Below, piece after piece: positions 52,752 to 60,815 of a stretch of DNA of 64,000 nt (positions are counted from its first letter, which is position 1; each line of letters opens with the position of its first letter). Below the pieces are notes generated by a model. The model saw only the letters and a program-made list of their open reading frames with translations, was not told the DNA's origin and made no database searches. Position numbers and translations under genes: made by a program. Location of the stretch: contig JAAZYR010000008.1 in assembly GCA_014239555.1 (NCBI GenBank), forward strand, positions 1-64,000, written 5' to 3'. Source of the stretch: Acidimicrobiales bacterium. GTDB lineage: Bacteria; Actinomycetota; Acidimicrobiia; Acidimicrobiales; Poriferisodalaceae.

Positions 52752-53344
52752 TGATCGGCTCGCTTCGTGGTTCGCTTATAGATAAAGACCCAGAAGGAGA
52801 AGTCGTAGTCGAGGTCGGCGGGCTCGGGTACCGAGTCACCGTGAACCTTGGAACTCTCGTGGAGCTGCCAGAAATCGGCGCCCAGGTATTTGTGCATGTT
52901 CATCACCACATCCGCGAGGGTGACCAACAGTTGTACGGATTCGCGACGCTGGCTGAACGAAAGTGCTTCGAGTCTGTAATCGGGGCTCATGGAGTAGGTC
53001 CTGCGTTGGCGATGGCGGTTCTTGCCACGCTGCCCCCTGACGAGCTGCGTCGCGCTGTCGCTAGCGATGACGTCGAAGCTTTATGTTTAGTGCCCGGGGT
53101 TGGAAAAAAAACGGCGCAAAGAATGGTTTTGGAGCTGAAAAATCGCCTTGAGATCTCAGAGCTAGTTAACGGCGAACTAACGATCGACAACCAGACTGTT
53201 TCTACGCCGCTGAGCGATGTGCGCGACGCTCTAACACAAATGGGTTTCGCCACCGAAGAAGTGCGGCGCGCAGTGGAGGGCCTCGAAGGAGACGACACTT
53301 CAATCATGCTTCGTTCCGCCTTGCAGCGTCTGGCGACCAAATGA
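52751..53344 (+). CDS. ruvA: Holliday junction branch-migration protein RuvA
   Basis: 197 residues. Domain I shows [29 protein letters not shown], domain II the HhH segments [19 protein letters not shown] and [23 protein letters not shown], and the C-terminal domain III (residues ~150-197) [20 protein letters not shown] binds RuvB. It binds the four-way junction as a tetramer or octamer. Overlaps ruvB by 4 nt. Confidence 0.94.
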   Translation: MIGSLRGSLIDKDPEGEVVVEVGGLGYRVTVNLGTLVELPEIGAQVFVHVHHHIREGDQQLYGFATLAERKCFESVIGAHGVGPALAMAVLATLPPDELRRAVASDDVEALCLVPGVGKKTAQRMVLELKNRLEISELVNGELTIDNQTVSTPLSDVRDALTQMGFATEEVRRAVEGLEGDDTSIMLRSALQRLATK

Positions 53345-54432
53345 CTGAGAATGATTGGGGTCGAGAAGAAGGATTTCGCCGGAGCGAGAGCGAGAGCAAG
53401 AGCGAGAATCGAGACGAAATTCTTCGAGCCGACACCGTGGGAGAAGAACAAGACGAAGTTGGGTTGCGACCTCGACTATTGGAAGAGTTCGTTGGCCAAT
53501 CTGAGCTTAAAGACCACTTAGGGGTCGTTCTAGACGCCGCTCGCGCTCGAGAGCAAACACCAGATCACCTGCTCTTCGCCGGCCCTCCTGGGCTCGGGAA
53601 AACAACGCTCGCTGGCATTGTGGCAGCAGAACTCGGGGTAGTGATGCACGTGACCTCAGGTCCGGCCATCGAACGGGCCGGAGATCTCGCTGCAATCCTC
53701 ACGAATTTGGGCGAACGCGACGTCTTATTTATCGATGAGATCCACCGTCTGCCCAAACAAGTTGAAGAAGTTCTGTATCCGGCGATGGAAGACTTTCAGC
53801 TAGATGTCGTGCTTGGCAAAGGCCCAGCGGCTCGCTCCATTCGCTTTGATCTGCCTGCTTTTACTTTGGTGGGTGCCACAACCAGAACTGGATTAATTGC
53901 AGGGCCGCTGCGAGACCGGTTTGGCTTGGTGGAGCGTCTCGATTATTACGCCCCTATCGAGCTTCAAGCCATCGTTGAAAGGGCGGCAGGCATTCTTTCC
54001 GTCTCCGTTGATTCTGAAGGCGCGGCGGAGATTGCCAGCAGAAGCCGCGGGACCCCGCGGATAGCGAACCGTCTACTACGTCGGGTCCGCGATTATGCGG
54101 AGGTGCGGGCGGACGGTGTCGTTGACGTCGAAGTAGCACGCGACGGACTAGCACTGTTCGGTGTAGATGAACTTGGGCTTGACAAAGTTGACCGGTCGAT
54201 TCTCGAATCGATTGCGGTTCTGCACGAAGGTGGCCCAGTGGGGTTATCCACTCTTTGCATCAGCGTGGGGGAACAACCTGAAACTCTCGAAGATGTCTAT
54301 GAGCCTTTTCTAATTCAGCAAGGACTTCTCCAACGAACGCCGCGAGGTCGCGTGGTCACGAGAGCAGCTTTCGCTCACCTAGCAGTCGACCCGCCGGACC
54401 GTTTTTCGACGGGGCGCTCGTTATTCGAATAA
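53341..54432 (+). CDS. ruvB: Holliday junction DNA helicase RuvB
   Basis: 363 residues. RuvB is the AAA+ motor of branch migration. Walker [10 protein letters not shown], Walker [10 protein letters not shown] and sensor region [26 protein letters not shown] are typical, with the DNA-binding winged-helix at the end ([19 protein letters not shown]). The N-terminus carries a Ser/Glu-rich stretch ([14 protein letters not shown]), encoded by purine-rich repeats, longer than in most RuvB. Forms the ruvCAB operon. Confidence 0.95.
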   Translation: MTENDWGREEGFRRSESESKSENRDEILRADTVGEEQDEVGLRPRLLEEFVGQSELKDHLGVVLDAARAREQTPDHLLFAGPPGLGKTTLAGIVAAELGVVMHVTSGPAIERAGDLAAILTNLGERDVLFIDEIHRLPKQVEEVLYPAMEDFQLDVVLGKGPAARSIRFDLPAFTLVGATTRTGLIAGPLRDRFGLVERLDYYAPIELQAIVERAAGILSVSVDSEGAAEIASRSRGTPRIANRLLRRVRDYAEVRADGVVDVEVARDGLALFGVDELGLDKVDRSILESIAVLHEGGPVGLSTLCISVGEQPETLEDVYEPFLIQQGLLQRTPRGRVVTRAAFAHLAVDPPDRFSTGRSLFE

Positions 54433-54448
54433 TGAGGGCTTCGATCGG

Positions 54449-55072
54449 GTGAACTCAGAGCGTGTTTGGTATGCCGCATACGGATCAAATGTTCTTCGAG
54501 CACGATTTCGTCTTTATCTCAAAGGCGGAAGATACCAAGAGGGTCACAGAGAACATGTGGGAGCTCGCGACCGCCAAGAGCCAGGTGTAGATTCGCCACT
54601 CATACACGGCCCATGGCATTTACATTTTGGGCACTCTTCTCCGCGATGGGGTGGAGGTGTCGCCTTTTTGGACCCTGACAACGACCAAGGTGCACGTGTT
54701 CGTTGTTGGAATATCACACAGGAACAATTCCTAGACGTTGCTGCGCAAGAGAATGGCATGCTCCCCGGGGACCTCGAGATCGACATCGATGAAGTGGTGG
54801 CCAACGGACAAGCGGAAATCAGCGCCTCCTGGTACTCACGTGTCGTCTATCTCGGCGAATATCAGGGCCAACCAGTAATGACGTTCACTAGCTCTCATCC
54901 ACCAAAGCCGAACCCACCAGGAGAGGCGTACCTAAGGGTGATTCTGAACGGCTTCTTAGAAGCGGAGCCAACGCGGCTTCACGAACATATTGATCGACTT
55001 TTAAGAGCTGAGGGCGTTGCTCCCCAGTGGAGTCGGGAGACTCTAGTAGGACTAGTAAATCAAGCCACCTAA
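54449..55072 (+). CDS. Gamma-glutamylcyclotransferase-like protein
   Basis: 207 residues from GTG 54449. VWYAAYGSNVLRARFRLYLKGG is the opening of the GGCT-like (AIG2-type) fold, where YGSNL binds the substrate. Similar actinobacterial proteins are sometimes named histone deacetylase, which has no support in the sequence. The later HLHFGHSSPRWGGGVAFLDPD and TFTSSHPPKPNPPGEAYLRVILNGF are typical. Substrate is unknown. It sits between ruvB and queA. Confidence 0.75.
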   Translation: MNSERVWYAAYGSNVLRARFRLYLKGGRYQEGHREHVGARDRQEPGVDSPLIHGPWHLHFGHSSPRWGGGVAFLDPDNDQGARVRCWNITQEQFLDVAAQENGMLPGDLEIDIDEVVANGQAEISASWYSRVVYLGEYQGQPVMTFTSSHPPKPNPPGEAYLRVILNGFLEAEPTRLHEHIDRLLRAEGVAPQWSRETLVGLVNQAT

Positions 55073-55085
55073 CATCAACCACATC

Positions 55086-56132
55086 ATGAGTGCTGAGCGC
55101 GGTGTTCAGAACATGCAGGAATTTGAATACGAACTACCTGAGCGCGCTATTGCCCAATACCCGGCCGAGCCTCGTGACAGCGCCAAACTCTTAGTTGACC
55201 GAGGAAGCCTCAGTGAACCCGAACACCTCACCGTCGCCAATTTGCCCGAACTGTTAGGTCGCGGCGATCTGGTAGTAATCAATGAAACCCAAGTCATTCC
55301 AGCCAGGCTTCCTCTGCGCAAGGTCAGCGGCGGTGCGGTCGAGGTGCTCTTGCTTGAGCCAACCGAACAAGGGTGGACGGCGTTAGTTCGGCCGGGGCGT
55401 CGAGTGAAGAACGGAACCGAGCTGCGCAGTGAGAGGGACCCAGATCTACGGGTCACCGTTGGAGAAAAGATAGGCGACGACGGCCAAAGAGAGGTCGTAG
55501 TCATTCACGACAGCGAAGTTGTCAGGTGTCCCCTGGATTGTCATCGTCTAGCTCTCGCCGGTGAACCTCCCTTGCCGCCGTACATTGTTTCGACAGGGCA
55601 CGCGCCGGAGAGATACCAGACCGTCTACGCCAACTCGCCGGGTTCTGTGGCCGCACCAACCGCTGGCCTTCATTTAACGGACGCCGTGATGAAGAGGTTT
55701 CATCAACGCGGCGTTGAACTGCGAACAGTAGATCTAGTGGTCGGAATAGATACCTTCCGCCCAGTCACCGTTGAGAACCCATCCGATCATGTGATGCACA
55801 GCGAGGCCTACAAGGTGCCGGAAAGCACCTGGGAGGCTTGTCAGAAAGCGAGACGAGTAGTCGCCATCGGCACCACCACCGCTCGTTCGCTCGAATCCGC
55901 AGCAAGGGGCCCACTAGAAGGACGAACTGATCTCTTTCTTCGTAGAGGTATGCCGTTCGAAGTTGTTGACCTCCTGATGACGAACTTTCATCTTCCACGC
56001 TCAACATTGCTGATAATGATCGACGCGTTCCTAGGGGCCCGTTGGAAGGACCTCTACAGCACAGCTCTTGAGAACGACTACCAATTTCTTTCCTTTGGCG
56101 ATGCAATGCTGCTGGACCGTGCTTCGACATAA
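55086..56132 (+). CDS. queA: S-adenosylmethionine:tRNA ribosyltransferase-isomerase QueA
   Basis: 348 residues from ATG 55086; a start at 55113 (MQEFEYELPE) would match the normal N-terminus more closely. QueA transfers ribose from SAM to preQ1-modified tRNA, making epoxyqueuosine. Clear elements are YELPERAIAQYPAEPRDSAKLLV, NETQVIPARL, GTTTARSLESAARG and LMTNFHLPRSTLLIMIDAFLG. It is followed by tgt, so queuosine modification of tRNA is likely functional in this organism. Confidence 0.94.
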   Translation: MSAERGVQNMQEFEYELPERAIAQYPAEPRDSAKLLVDRGSLSEPEHLTVANLPELLGRGDLVVINETQVIPARLPLRKVSGGAVEVLLLEPTEQGWTALVRPGRRVKNGTELRSERDPDLRVTVGEKIGDDGQREVVVIHDSEVVRCPLDCHRLALAGEPPLPPYIVSTGHAPERYQTVYANSPGSVAAPTAGLHLTDAVMKRFHQRGVELRTVDLVVGIDTFRPVTVENPSDHVMHSEAYKVPESTWEACQKARRVVAIGTTTARSLESAARGPLEGRTDLFLRRGMPFEVVDLLMTNFHLPRSTLLIMIDAFLGARWKDLYSTALENDYQFLSFGDAMLLDRAST

Positions 56133-56160
56133 CCGCCGCCTCTGACATGCTGTACAGACT

Positions 56161-57255
56161 GTGTCGTTGACTTACGAGTTACTTGCCTCAGATCGCCAAG
56201 CTCGACGCGGTCGCATTACTACCCCACGAGGTGTCATCGAAACACCCGTGTTTATGCCGGTGGGAACGAGGGGGGCAGTAGTCCACCTAGATCAGAGCGA
56301 CTACCTAAAGCTAGGTATCGAAGTGGTTTTGGGAAACACCTATCACCTGATGTTGCGTCCGGGTGCAGAAACGATCGATGCGTTAGGAGGCATTCATTCG
56401 TTCACCTCCTGGGACGGCCACATGTTGACCGATTCGGGTGGTTTCCAGGTGATGTCACTTAACGACAACGCTCGCGTTGACGACGACGGGGTTACTTTCA
56501 CCTCGATTTATGATGGACAAAAATTACGCTTCACCCCGGAAGACGCTGTACGGACACAAGAGCAACTAGGTGCCGATATCCAAATGACACTCGATGTGTG
56601 CCCCGCTCTGCCGGCACCAGAGAGCGACGTGCTTCGCGCGATGGAAAGGACCCATGAATGGGCAGCGCGAGCCAAGGCTGTACACCAACGAAACGATCAG
56701 GCTTTGTTCGGCATTGTTCAGGGAGGAATCGACCCTGTTCTGCGCAAACAAAGCGCTGAAGTACTGGCCTCTATGGAATTCCCTGGCTATGGAATAGGGG
56801 GATTATCAGTAGGGGAGAGTCACCGTGAGATGATGCCAGCGCTATCGGCCGCTATTGCAGAGTTGCCCAAAGACTCGCCTCGCTACCTAATGGGTGTTGG
56901 CGACCCAGTCCGAATTGTCGACGCAATTAGCGTCGGAGTTGACATGTTTGACTGTGTATTGCCAACCAGGTTGGCGCGTCATGGCACGGTCCTAACCAGC
57001 CAAGGAAAACTCAACCTTAAGAACGCGAAACATGCCCGAGATGATCAACCTCTCGACCCGCTAAACCCCATGTCGAATGGCTTCAGCCGGGCGTATCTGA
57101 GGCATCTAATGATGGTCAAAGAACCAACCGCCGCGCGTATAGCCACTTTGCACAACCTGTGGTTTTTAGTTGACCTTGTGGAACGGGCCCGTACAGCGAT
57201 CGAAGAAGGAAGATATGAGTCGTTCCGACTCGAAACGCTGAAAACCTGGGCATAA
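56161..57255 (+). CDS. tgt: Queuine/preQ1 tRNA-guanine transglycosylase lacking zinc cysteines
   Basis: 364 residues from GTG 56161. Tgt swaps the anticodon guanine for preQ1. The base Asp91 (DSGGFQVM) and nucleophile Asp264 (DMFDCVLPTR) are in place, as is GIVQGG-type glycine loop. But the structural zinc site is gone: the Cys-x-Cys-x2-Cys upstream of FSRAYLRHL is Pro300, Asn302 and Ser305; only His315 remains. The rest of the C-terminal domain fits the family. The protein probably folds without zinc, since everything else is conserved. Confidence 0.93.
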   Translation: MSLTYELLASDRQARRGRITTPRGVIETPVFMPVGTRGAVVHLDQSDYLKLGIEVVLGNTYHLMLRPGAETIDALGGIHSFTSWDGHMLTDSGGFQVMSLNDNARVDDDGVTFTSIYDGQKLRFTPEDAVRTQEQLGADIQMTLDVCPALPAPESDVLRAMERTHEWAARAKAVHQRNDQALFGIVQGGIDPVLRKQSAEVLASMEFPGYGIGGLSVGESHREMMPALSAAIAELPKDSPRYLMGVGDPVRIVDAISVGVDMFDCVLPTRLARHGTVLTSQGKLNLKNAKHARDDQPLDPLNPMSNGFSRAYLRHLMMVKEPTAARIATLHNLWFLVDLVERARTAIEEGRYESFRLETLKTWA

Positions 57256-57361
57256 AGGAACGATTGTCACAAATGGCTACATGAGGATTCATGGAGTCCG
57301 GAGGTGAGCACAGTACGCTGGCGTCCCGGTCACCTAATTATCTAACCCGGAGTCACCTTCT

Positions 57362-57697
57362 ATGGCCCTGTTACTGCCAATTCTTGTCTTTGTTGGGATG
57401 TATTTCTTAATACTTCGGCCTCAGCAAAAACGGATGAAACAACGAGAGGCGTTGGTCCGCGCCGCCGGAATCGGAGACGAGGTAGCAACCGTTGGGGGAG
57501 TTATCGGAATCATCGTGGCTGAAGAAGATGAACAAACTGTGGCCTTAGAGGTCGATACTGACGTTGAGTTACGCGTGCAACGACGATCTATCGGCGAAAT
57601 CATTTCCAAGGCTGATGAAGGCTCCGACGAAGGCTCCGACGAAGGCTCCGACGAAGGCTCCGACGAAGGCTCCGATGAAGCTATCGACGAAGACTGA
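57362..57697 (+). CDS. yajC: Preprotein translocase subunit YajC with acidic repeat tail
   Basis: 111 residues: one N-terminal membrane span (LLLPILVFVGMYFLILRPQQKRMKQ), typical of YajC, then GDEVATVGGVIGIIV and an acidic C-terminus. The tail is five copies of Gly-Ser-Asp-Glu encoded by a 12-nt tandem repeat (57617-57676). YajC associates with SecDF. About 100 nt separate it from tgt, enough for a promoter. It heads yajC-secD-secF. Confidence 0.92.
   Translation: MALLLPILVFVGMYFLILRPQQKRMKQREALVRAAGIGDEVATVGGVIGIIVAEEDEQTVALEVDTDVELRVQRRSIGEIISKADEGSDEGSDEGSDEGSDEGSDEAIDED
57617..57676 (+). repeat. 12-nt tandem repeat, five copies, in yajC
   Basis: GAAGGCTCCGAC is repeated five times in register, the last copy ending GAT instead of GAC. 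It codes GSDE repeats in the YajC tail. Near-identical third positions indicate recent slippage expansion or gene-conversion homogenisation, so copy number may vary between strains. Confidence 0.95.
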
Positions 57698-57729
57698 CGC
57701 CTGAGCTCTAACCGACCTGGATCTATCAC

Positions 57730-59175
57730 GTGCGCCGTTCTCATATTGTTTCGTTAATTCTGGTTGTCGTCTTCACAGCCGCCTCACTCGCTGGGGTTCT
57801 GTCGGCTGGCTGGTCCCCCGTCTTGGGAGTTCAGTTGCAAGGCGGTGTTGAAGTCGTACTTCGACCAGCTGACGAGGTCTCTGACGAACAGTTCGAACGA
57901 GCAATAGAAATCATTCGAAACAGAGTCGACGCCATAGGCGTTGCCGAGCCGGACATCACTCGGCAAGGCACCCAAGTTGTCATTCAGTTGCCTGGCGTAA
58001 AAGATAAACAACGTGCCGTCGATCTCATAGGCCAGACGGCGGAACTCCGCTTTAGGCCTGTACTACAAATGTTCGACCCGACCGATCCGGAGCAACTATC
58101 GGCCATCGAAGAAGCCATGAACCAGGTTCAAGATGGCGATATTGGCGACGAAAATTCTGTCGAGACGACTGAGCCGGAGATGCCAGATAGCCCAGTGTCT
58201 CTGTCTGATGTTCTGACTCCACCTCAAGAAGACGACGTGTCAGCAATGGTCGCCCTCCTGGGCTCTAGTGGTCAAACCGGTTTTGTCTTGGCCCCAGCGA
58301 ATGTAACCGGAGAGGTGATCGAAGAGGCTGCGGCGACGTTCCAAGGACAATGGATAGTTAACGTTTCGTTCAATGACGAAGGAGCGAAGCTGTTCGACCA
58401 AATGGCGGCAGCTAACTACGGACGGCAAGTCGCAATTGTGCTCGATGGTGTCGTGGAATCAGCGCCCACGATCAACGCCGAGGAGTTCAACGGGCAGGCT
58501 GTGATCTCGGGCTCGTTCGATGAAGCAGAGGCAAAGAACTTGGCGCTGGTGCTCAAATTCGGTGCTCTTCCCGTGGAATTCGAACGTGACGATGTGCGAA
58601 CTGTCTCTGCGACCCTTGGTGAAGGAACTCTTCGCGCTGGCATCATTGCTGGATTGGTAGGCCTAGCTCTGGTCGGTGCCTACATGTTGCTTTATTACCG
58701 GCTTCTCGGTCTGGTCGCCATTTGCAGTTTGGCGACAAGTGGGGCAATTCTTTGGTCAATAGTCGCTTGGTTGGGCGAAAGCCGAGGTCTAGCACTCACT
58801 TTGGCTGGAGCGACTGGCATCGTCGTTTCGATTGGTGTCCAAGTTGACTCGAACATCGTTTATTACGAAAGAATTAAGGAAGAAGTTCGGAGAGGCCGAG
58901 CGGTCCGATCAGCCGCCGACCGCAGCTTCAGGGCAGCATTCTCGACCATTGTTTGGGCTGACCTTGCATCGTTAATTGGCGCTGGAGTCTTGTATCAACT
59001 CACAACCGGAACTGTCCGCGGATTCGCGCTTTACTTGGGGATCACTACGCTCATTGACCTCGCTGTGTCGTTCTTCTTTATGCGACCGTTAGTGATTCTG
59101 GTTGCTCGACGCCTCGTAGGTGAGCGTCCCGGTCGCCTCGGGCTCAGCAAGATTGCTGGAGGAGTCGTACGATGA
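57730..59175 (+). CDS. secD: Protein translocase subunit SecD
   Basis: 481 residues from GTG 57730. SecD with SecF uses the proton motive force to help export through SecYEG. One N-terminal span, periplasmic domains with LGVQLQGGVEVVLRP and NRVDAIGVAEPDITRQG, then the five-span region with GVQVDSNIVYYERIKEEVRRG, equivalent to the DxNxxxxERIKEE motif of RND-type SecD. A central acidic insertion (residues ~120-165) is poorly conserved. Ends in an ATGA overlap with secF. Confidence 0.94.
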   Translation: MRRSHIVSLILVVVFTAASLAGVLSAGWSPVLGVQLQGGVEVVLRPADEVSDEQFERAIEIIRNRVDAIGVAEPDITRQGTQVVIQLPGVKDKQRAVDLIGQTAELRFRPVLQMFDPTDPEQLSAIEEAMNQVQDGDIGDENSVETTEPEMPDSPVSLSDVLTPPQEDDVSAMVALLGSSGQTGFVLAPANVTGEVIEEAAATFQGQWIVNVSFNDEGAKLFDQMAAANYGRQVAIVLDGVVESAPTINAEEFNGQAVISGSFDEAEAKNLALVLKFGALPVEFERDDVRTVSATLGEGTLRAGIIAGLVGLALVGAYMLLYYRLLGLVAICSLATSGAILWSIVAWLGESRGLALTLAGATGIVVSIGVQVDSNIVYYERIKEEVRRGRAVRSAADRSFRAAFSTIVWADLASLIGAGVLYQLTTGTVRGFALYLGITTLIDLAVSFFFMRPLVILVARRLVGERPGRLGLSKIAGGVVR

Positions 59176-60227
59176 GCTTTTCGCTTAAAGCCATGTATCG
59201 CGGCGAAAATTCTTGGGATTTTCTGAGAGTCTCTCGCCGCGTGCTGATGGGCTCAGCAATTGCCGTTCTCATATGCGTTGTCGCAATCTTCGTTCGTGGG
59301 CTAAATCTTGGAATCGAATTCGAGGGTGGCGGAGTCTGGGAAATCCCCGCACTGTCAGAAGCCACAACTGATGACATACGCGATGCTGCGGCTGACGTTG
59401 GTATGGGAGATGCACGAGTTCAGCGCATCAGCGGGGGTGAAGCTATTTTCCGCGTACGCGGGGAGCCAGCAGCAAATGAGACCGCCGAATCAGTCGTCTC
59501 GGAACTTGCAAAAGCCGCCGGTGTTGACTCGGAGACCATCAGCACCCGGACCGTCAGTCCATCATTCGGTGACGAAGTGGCCGGCAAAGCTCGGCGTGCA
59601 TTAGTCGTGTTCTTAATTCTTATAGCGCTTTATCTGACGCTGCGTTTCGAGTGGAAAATGGCCGTCGGCGCGCTGATCGCTGTAGCCCACGACATTGCTT
59701 TCACTGTCGGCGTATATGCCATATTCCAGTTTGAGATCAGCCCAGCAACGGTCGTGGCTTTCCTAACGATCATGGGCTATTCGTTGTACGACACGATTGT
59801 TGTGTTTGACCGCGTAAAGGACAACGAGCGATCACTGTCAGCAAAAAGCCGAATGACTTATCCCGATTTGGCGAATGTTTCTTTAAATCAGGTAGTCATG
59901 CGTTCAGTGAATACGAGCATCACATCCGTTTTGCCGGTGCTATCACTTCTCATTGTCGGGTCGCTTATCCTGGGAGCTTCCAGCCTCCAAGAATTCGCGA
60001 TTGCCCTGTTGGTGGGTCTGCTAGTCGGTTCCTATAGTTCGCTTTTCGTCGCCATGCCTATCGTTTCGGAACTTAAGAACCGTGAAAGTCACTGGGCAGA
60101 GCAAGAGCGAAGCGCCGAAGTTCTCGGTACGTCGAATGCGATAGAAGATGCAGCGGCAGTACTCGCAGCGGACCGCTACGACAGAAGTTCGCCCCCTCGA
60201 CCTCGCAAGAAAGGTCGAAAACGCTGA
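59172..60227 (+). CDS. secF: Protein translocase subunit SecF
   Basis: 351 residues. The N-terminus GLNLGIEFEGGGVWEIP and the last spans VAFLTIMGYSLYDTIVVFDRVKDN and MRSVNTSITSVLPVLSLLIVGSLILGASSLQEFAIALLVGLLVGSYSSLF are typical SecF. The C-terminus is positively charged and long (RPRKKGRKR), likely cytoplasmic. Cotranslated with secD. Confidence 0.94.
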   Translation: MSFSLKAMYRGENSWDFLRVSRRVLMGSAIAVLICVVAIFVRGLNLGIEFEGGGVWEIPALSEATTDDIRDAAADVGMGDARVQRISGGEAIFRVRGEPAANETAESVVSELAKAAGVDSETISTRTVSPSFGDEVAGKARRALVVFLILIALYLTLRFEWKMAVGALIAVAHDIAFTVGVYAIFQFEISPATVVAFLTIMGYSLYDTIVVFDRVKDNERSLSAKSRMTYPDLANVSLNQVVMRSVNTSITSVLPVLSLLIVGSLILGASSLQEFAIALLVGLLVGSYSSLFVAMPIVSELKNRESHWAEQERSAEVLGTSNAIEDAAAVLAADRYDRSSPPRPRKKGRKR

Positions 60228-60248
60228 AAGAATCAGCCACAATCACAG

Positions 60249-60782
60249 ATGAAAACAGAATTCGACGCCGAAGCACTCAAGAGTCTTGTGGCGCACTTCC
60301 CAGACTTCCCTCATCCTGGCGTTAGTTTCTGTGACATTTCACCTGTGTTGTCTGAGCCGGGAGCCTTGTTAGCTGCCGCGCAGGCAATGACATCAACCTT
60401 CCACCAACTATCGATCAGTAAAGTCGCTGGAATCGAGTCACGCGGGTTCCTATTCGGCCCGTCCATTGCTCAGATTCTGGGAGTCGGGTTCTGCCCTATC
60501 CGAAAGGCAGGAAAGTTGCCCGGAGACACCATCGGCGAGAGCTACGGCTTGGAATACGGCAGCGACACCTTAGAGATTCAAGTAGACGCCGTCGTCAGCG
60601 GAGATCGCGTCCTTCTAGTCGACGACGTACTCGCAACCGGCGGAACTCTTGCAGCGGCAACACAACTTGTTCAGACGGCCGGGGCGGTCGTAGCGGGCGC
60701 CACGGTACTGATCGAACTGGATTTTCTGAGTGGCCGCGACCGACTAGGTGCGTTACCCGTCGCTGCCGTGATTCACTATTAA
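60249..60782 (+). CDS. apt: Adenine phosphoribosyltransferase
   Basis: 177 residues. Salvages adenine to AMP with PRPP. The PRPP motif is VLLVDDVLATGGTL and the adenine-side segments IESRGFLFGPSIA and FCPIRKAGKLPG fit Apt. Length normal. The gene lies between secF and rel as in mycobacteria. Confidence 0.94.
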   Translation: MKTEFDAEALKSLVAHFPDFPHPGVSFCDISPVLSEPGALLAAAQAMTSTFHQLSISKVAGIESRGFLFGPSIAQILGVGFCPIRKAGKLPGDTIGESYGLEYGSDTLEIQVDAVVSGDRVLLVDDVLATGGTLAAATQLVQTAGAVVAGATVLIELDFLSGRDRLGALPVAAVIHY

Positions 60783-60815
60783 TGACATGCATTCCGACCA
60801 GCCCTTGATTCCGTA

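Noticed and set aside
54449..55072. Histone deacetylase annotation used for similar actinobacterial proteins
   Set aside because: No deacetylase zinc-binding motifs are present; the YGSN motif fits a gamma-glutamylcyclotransferase-like fold.
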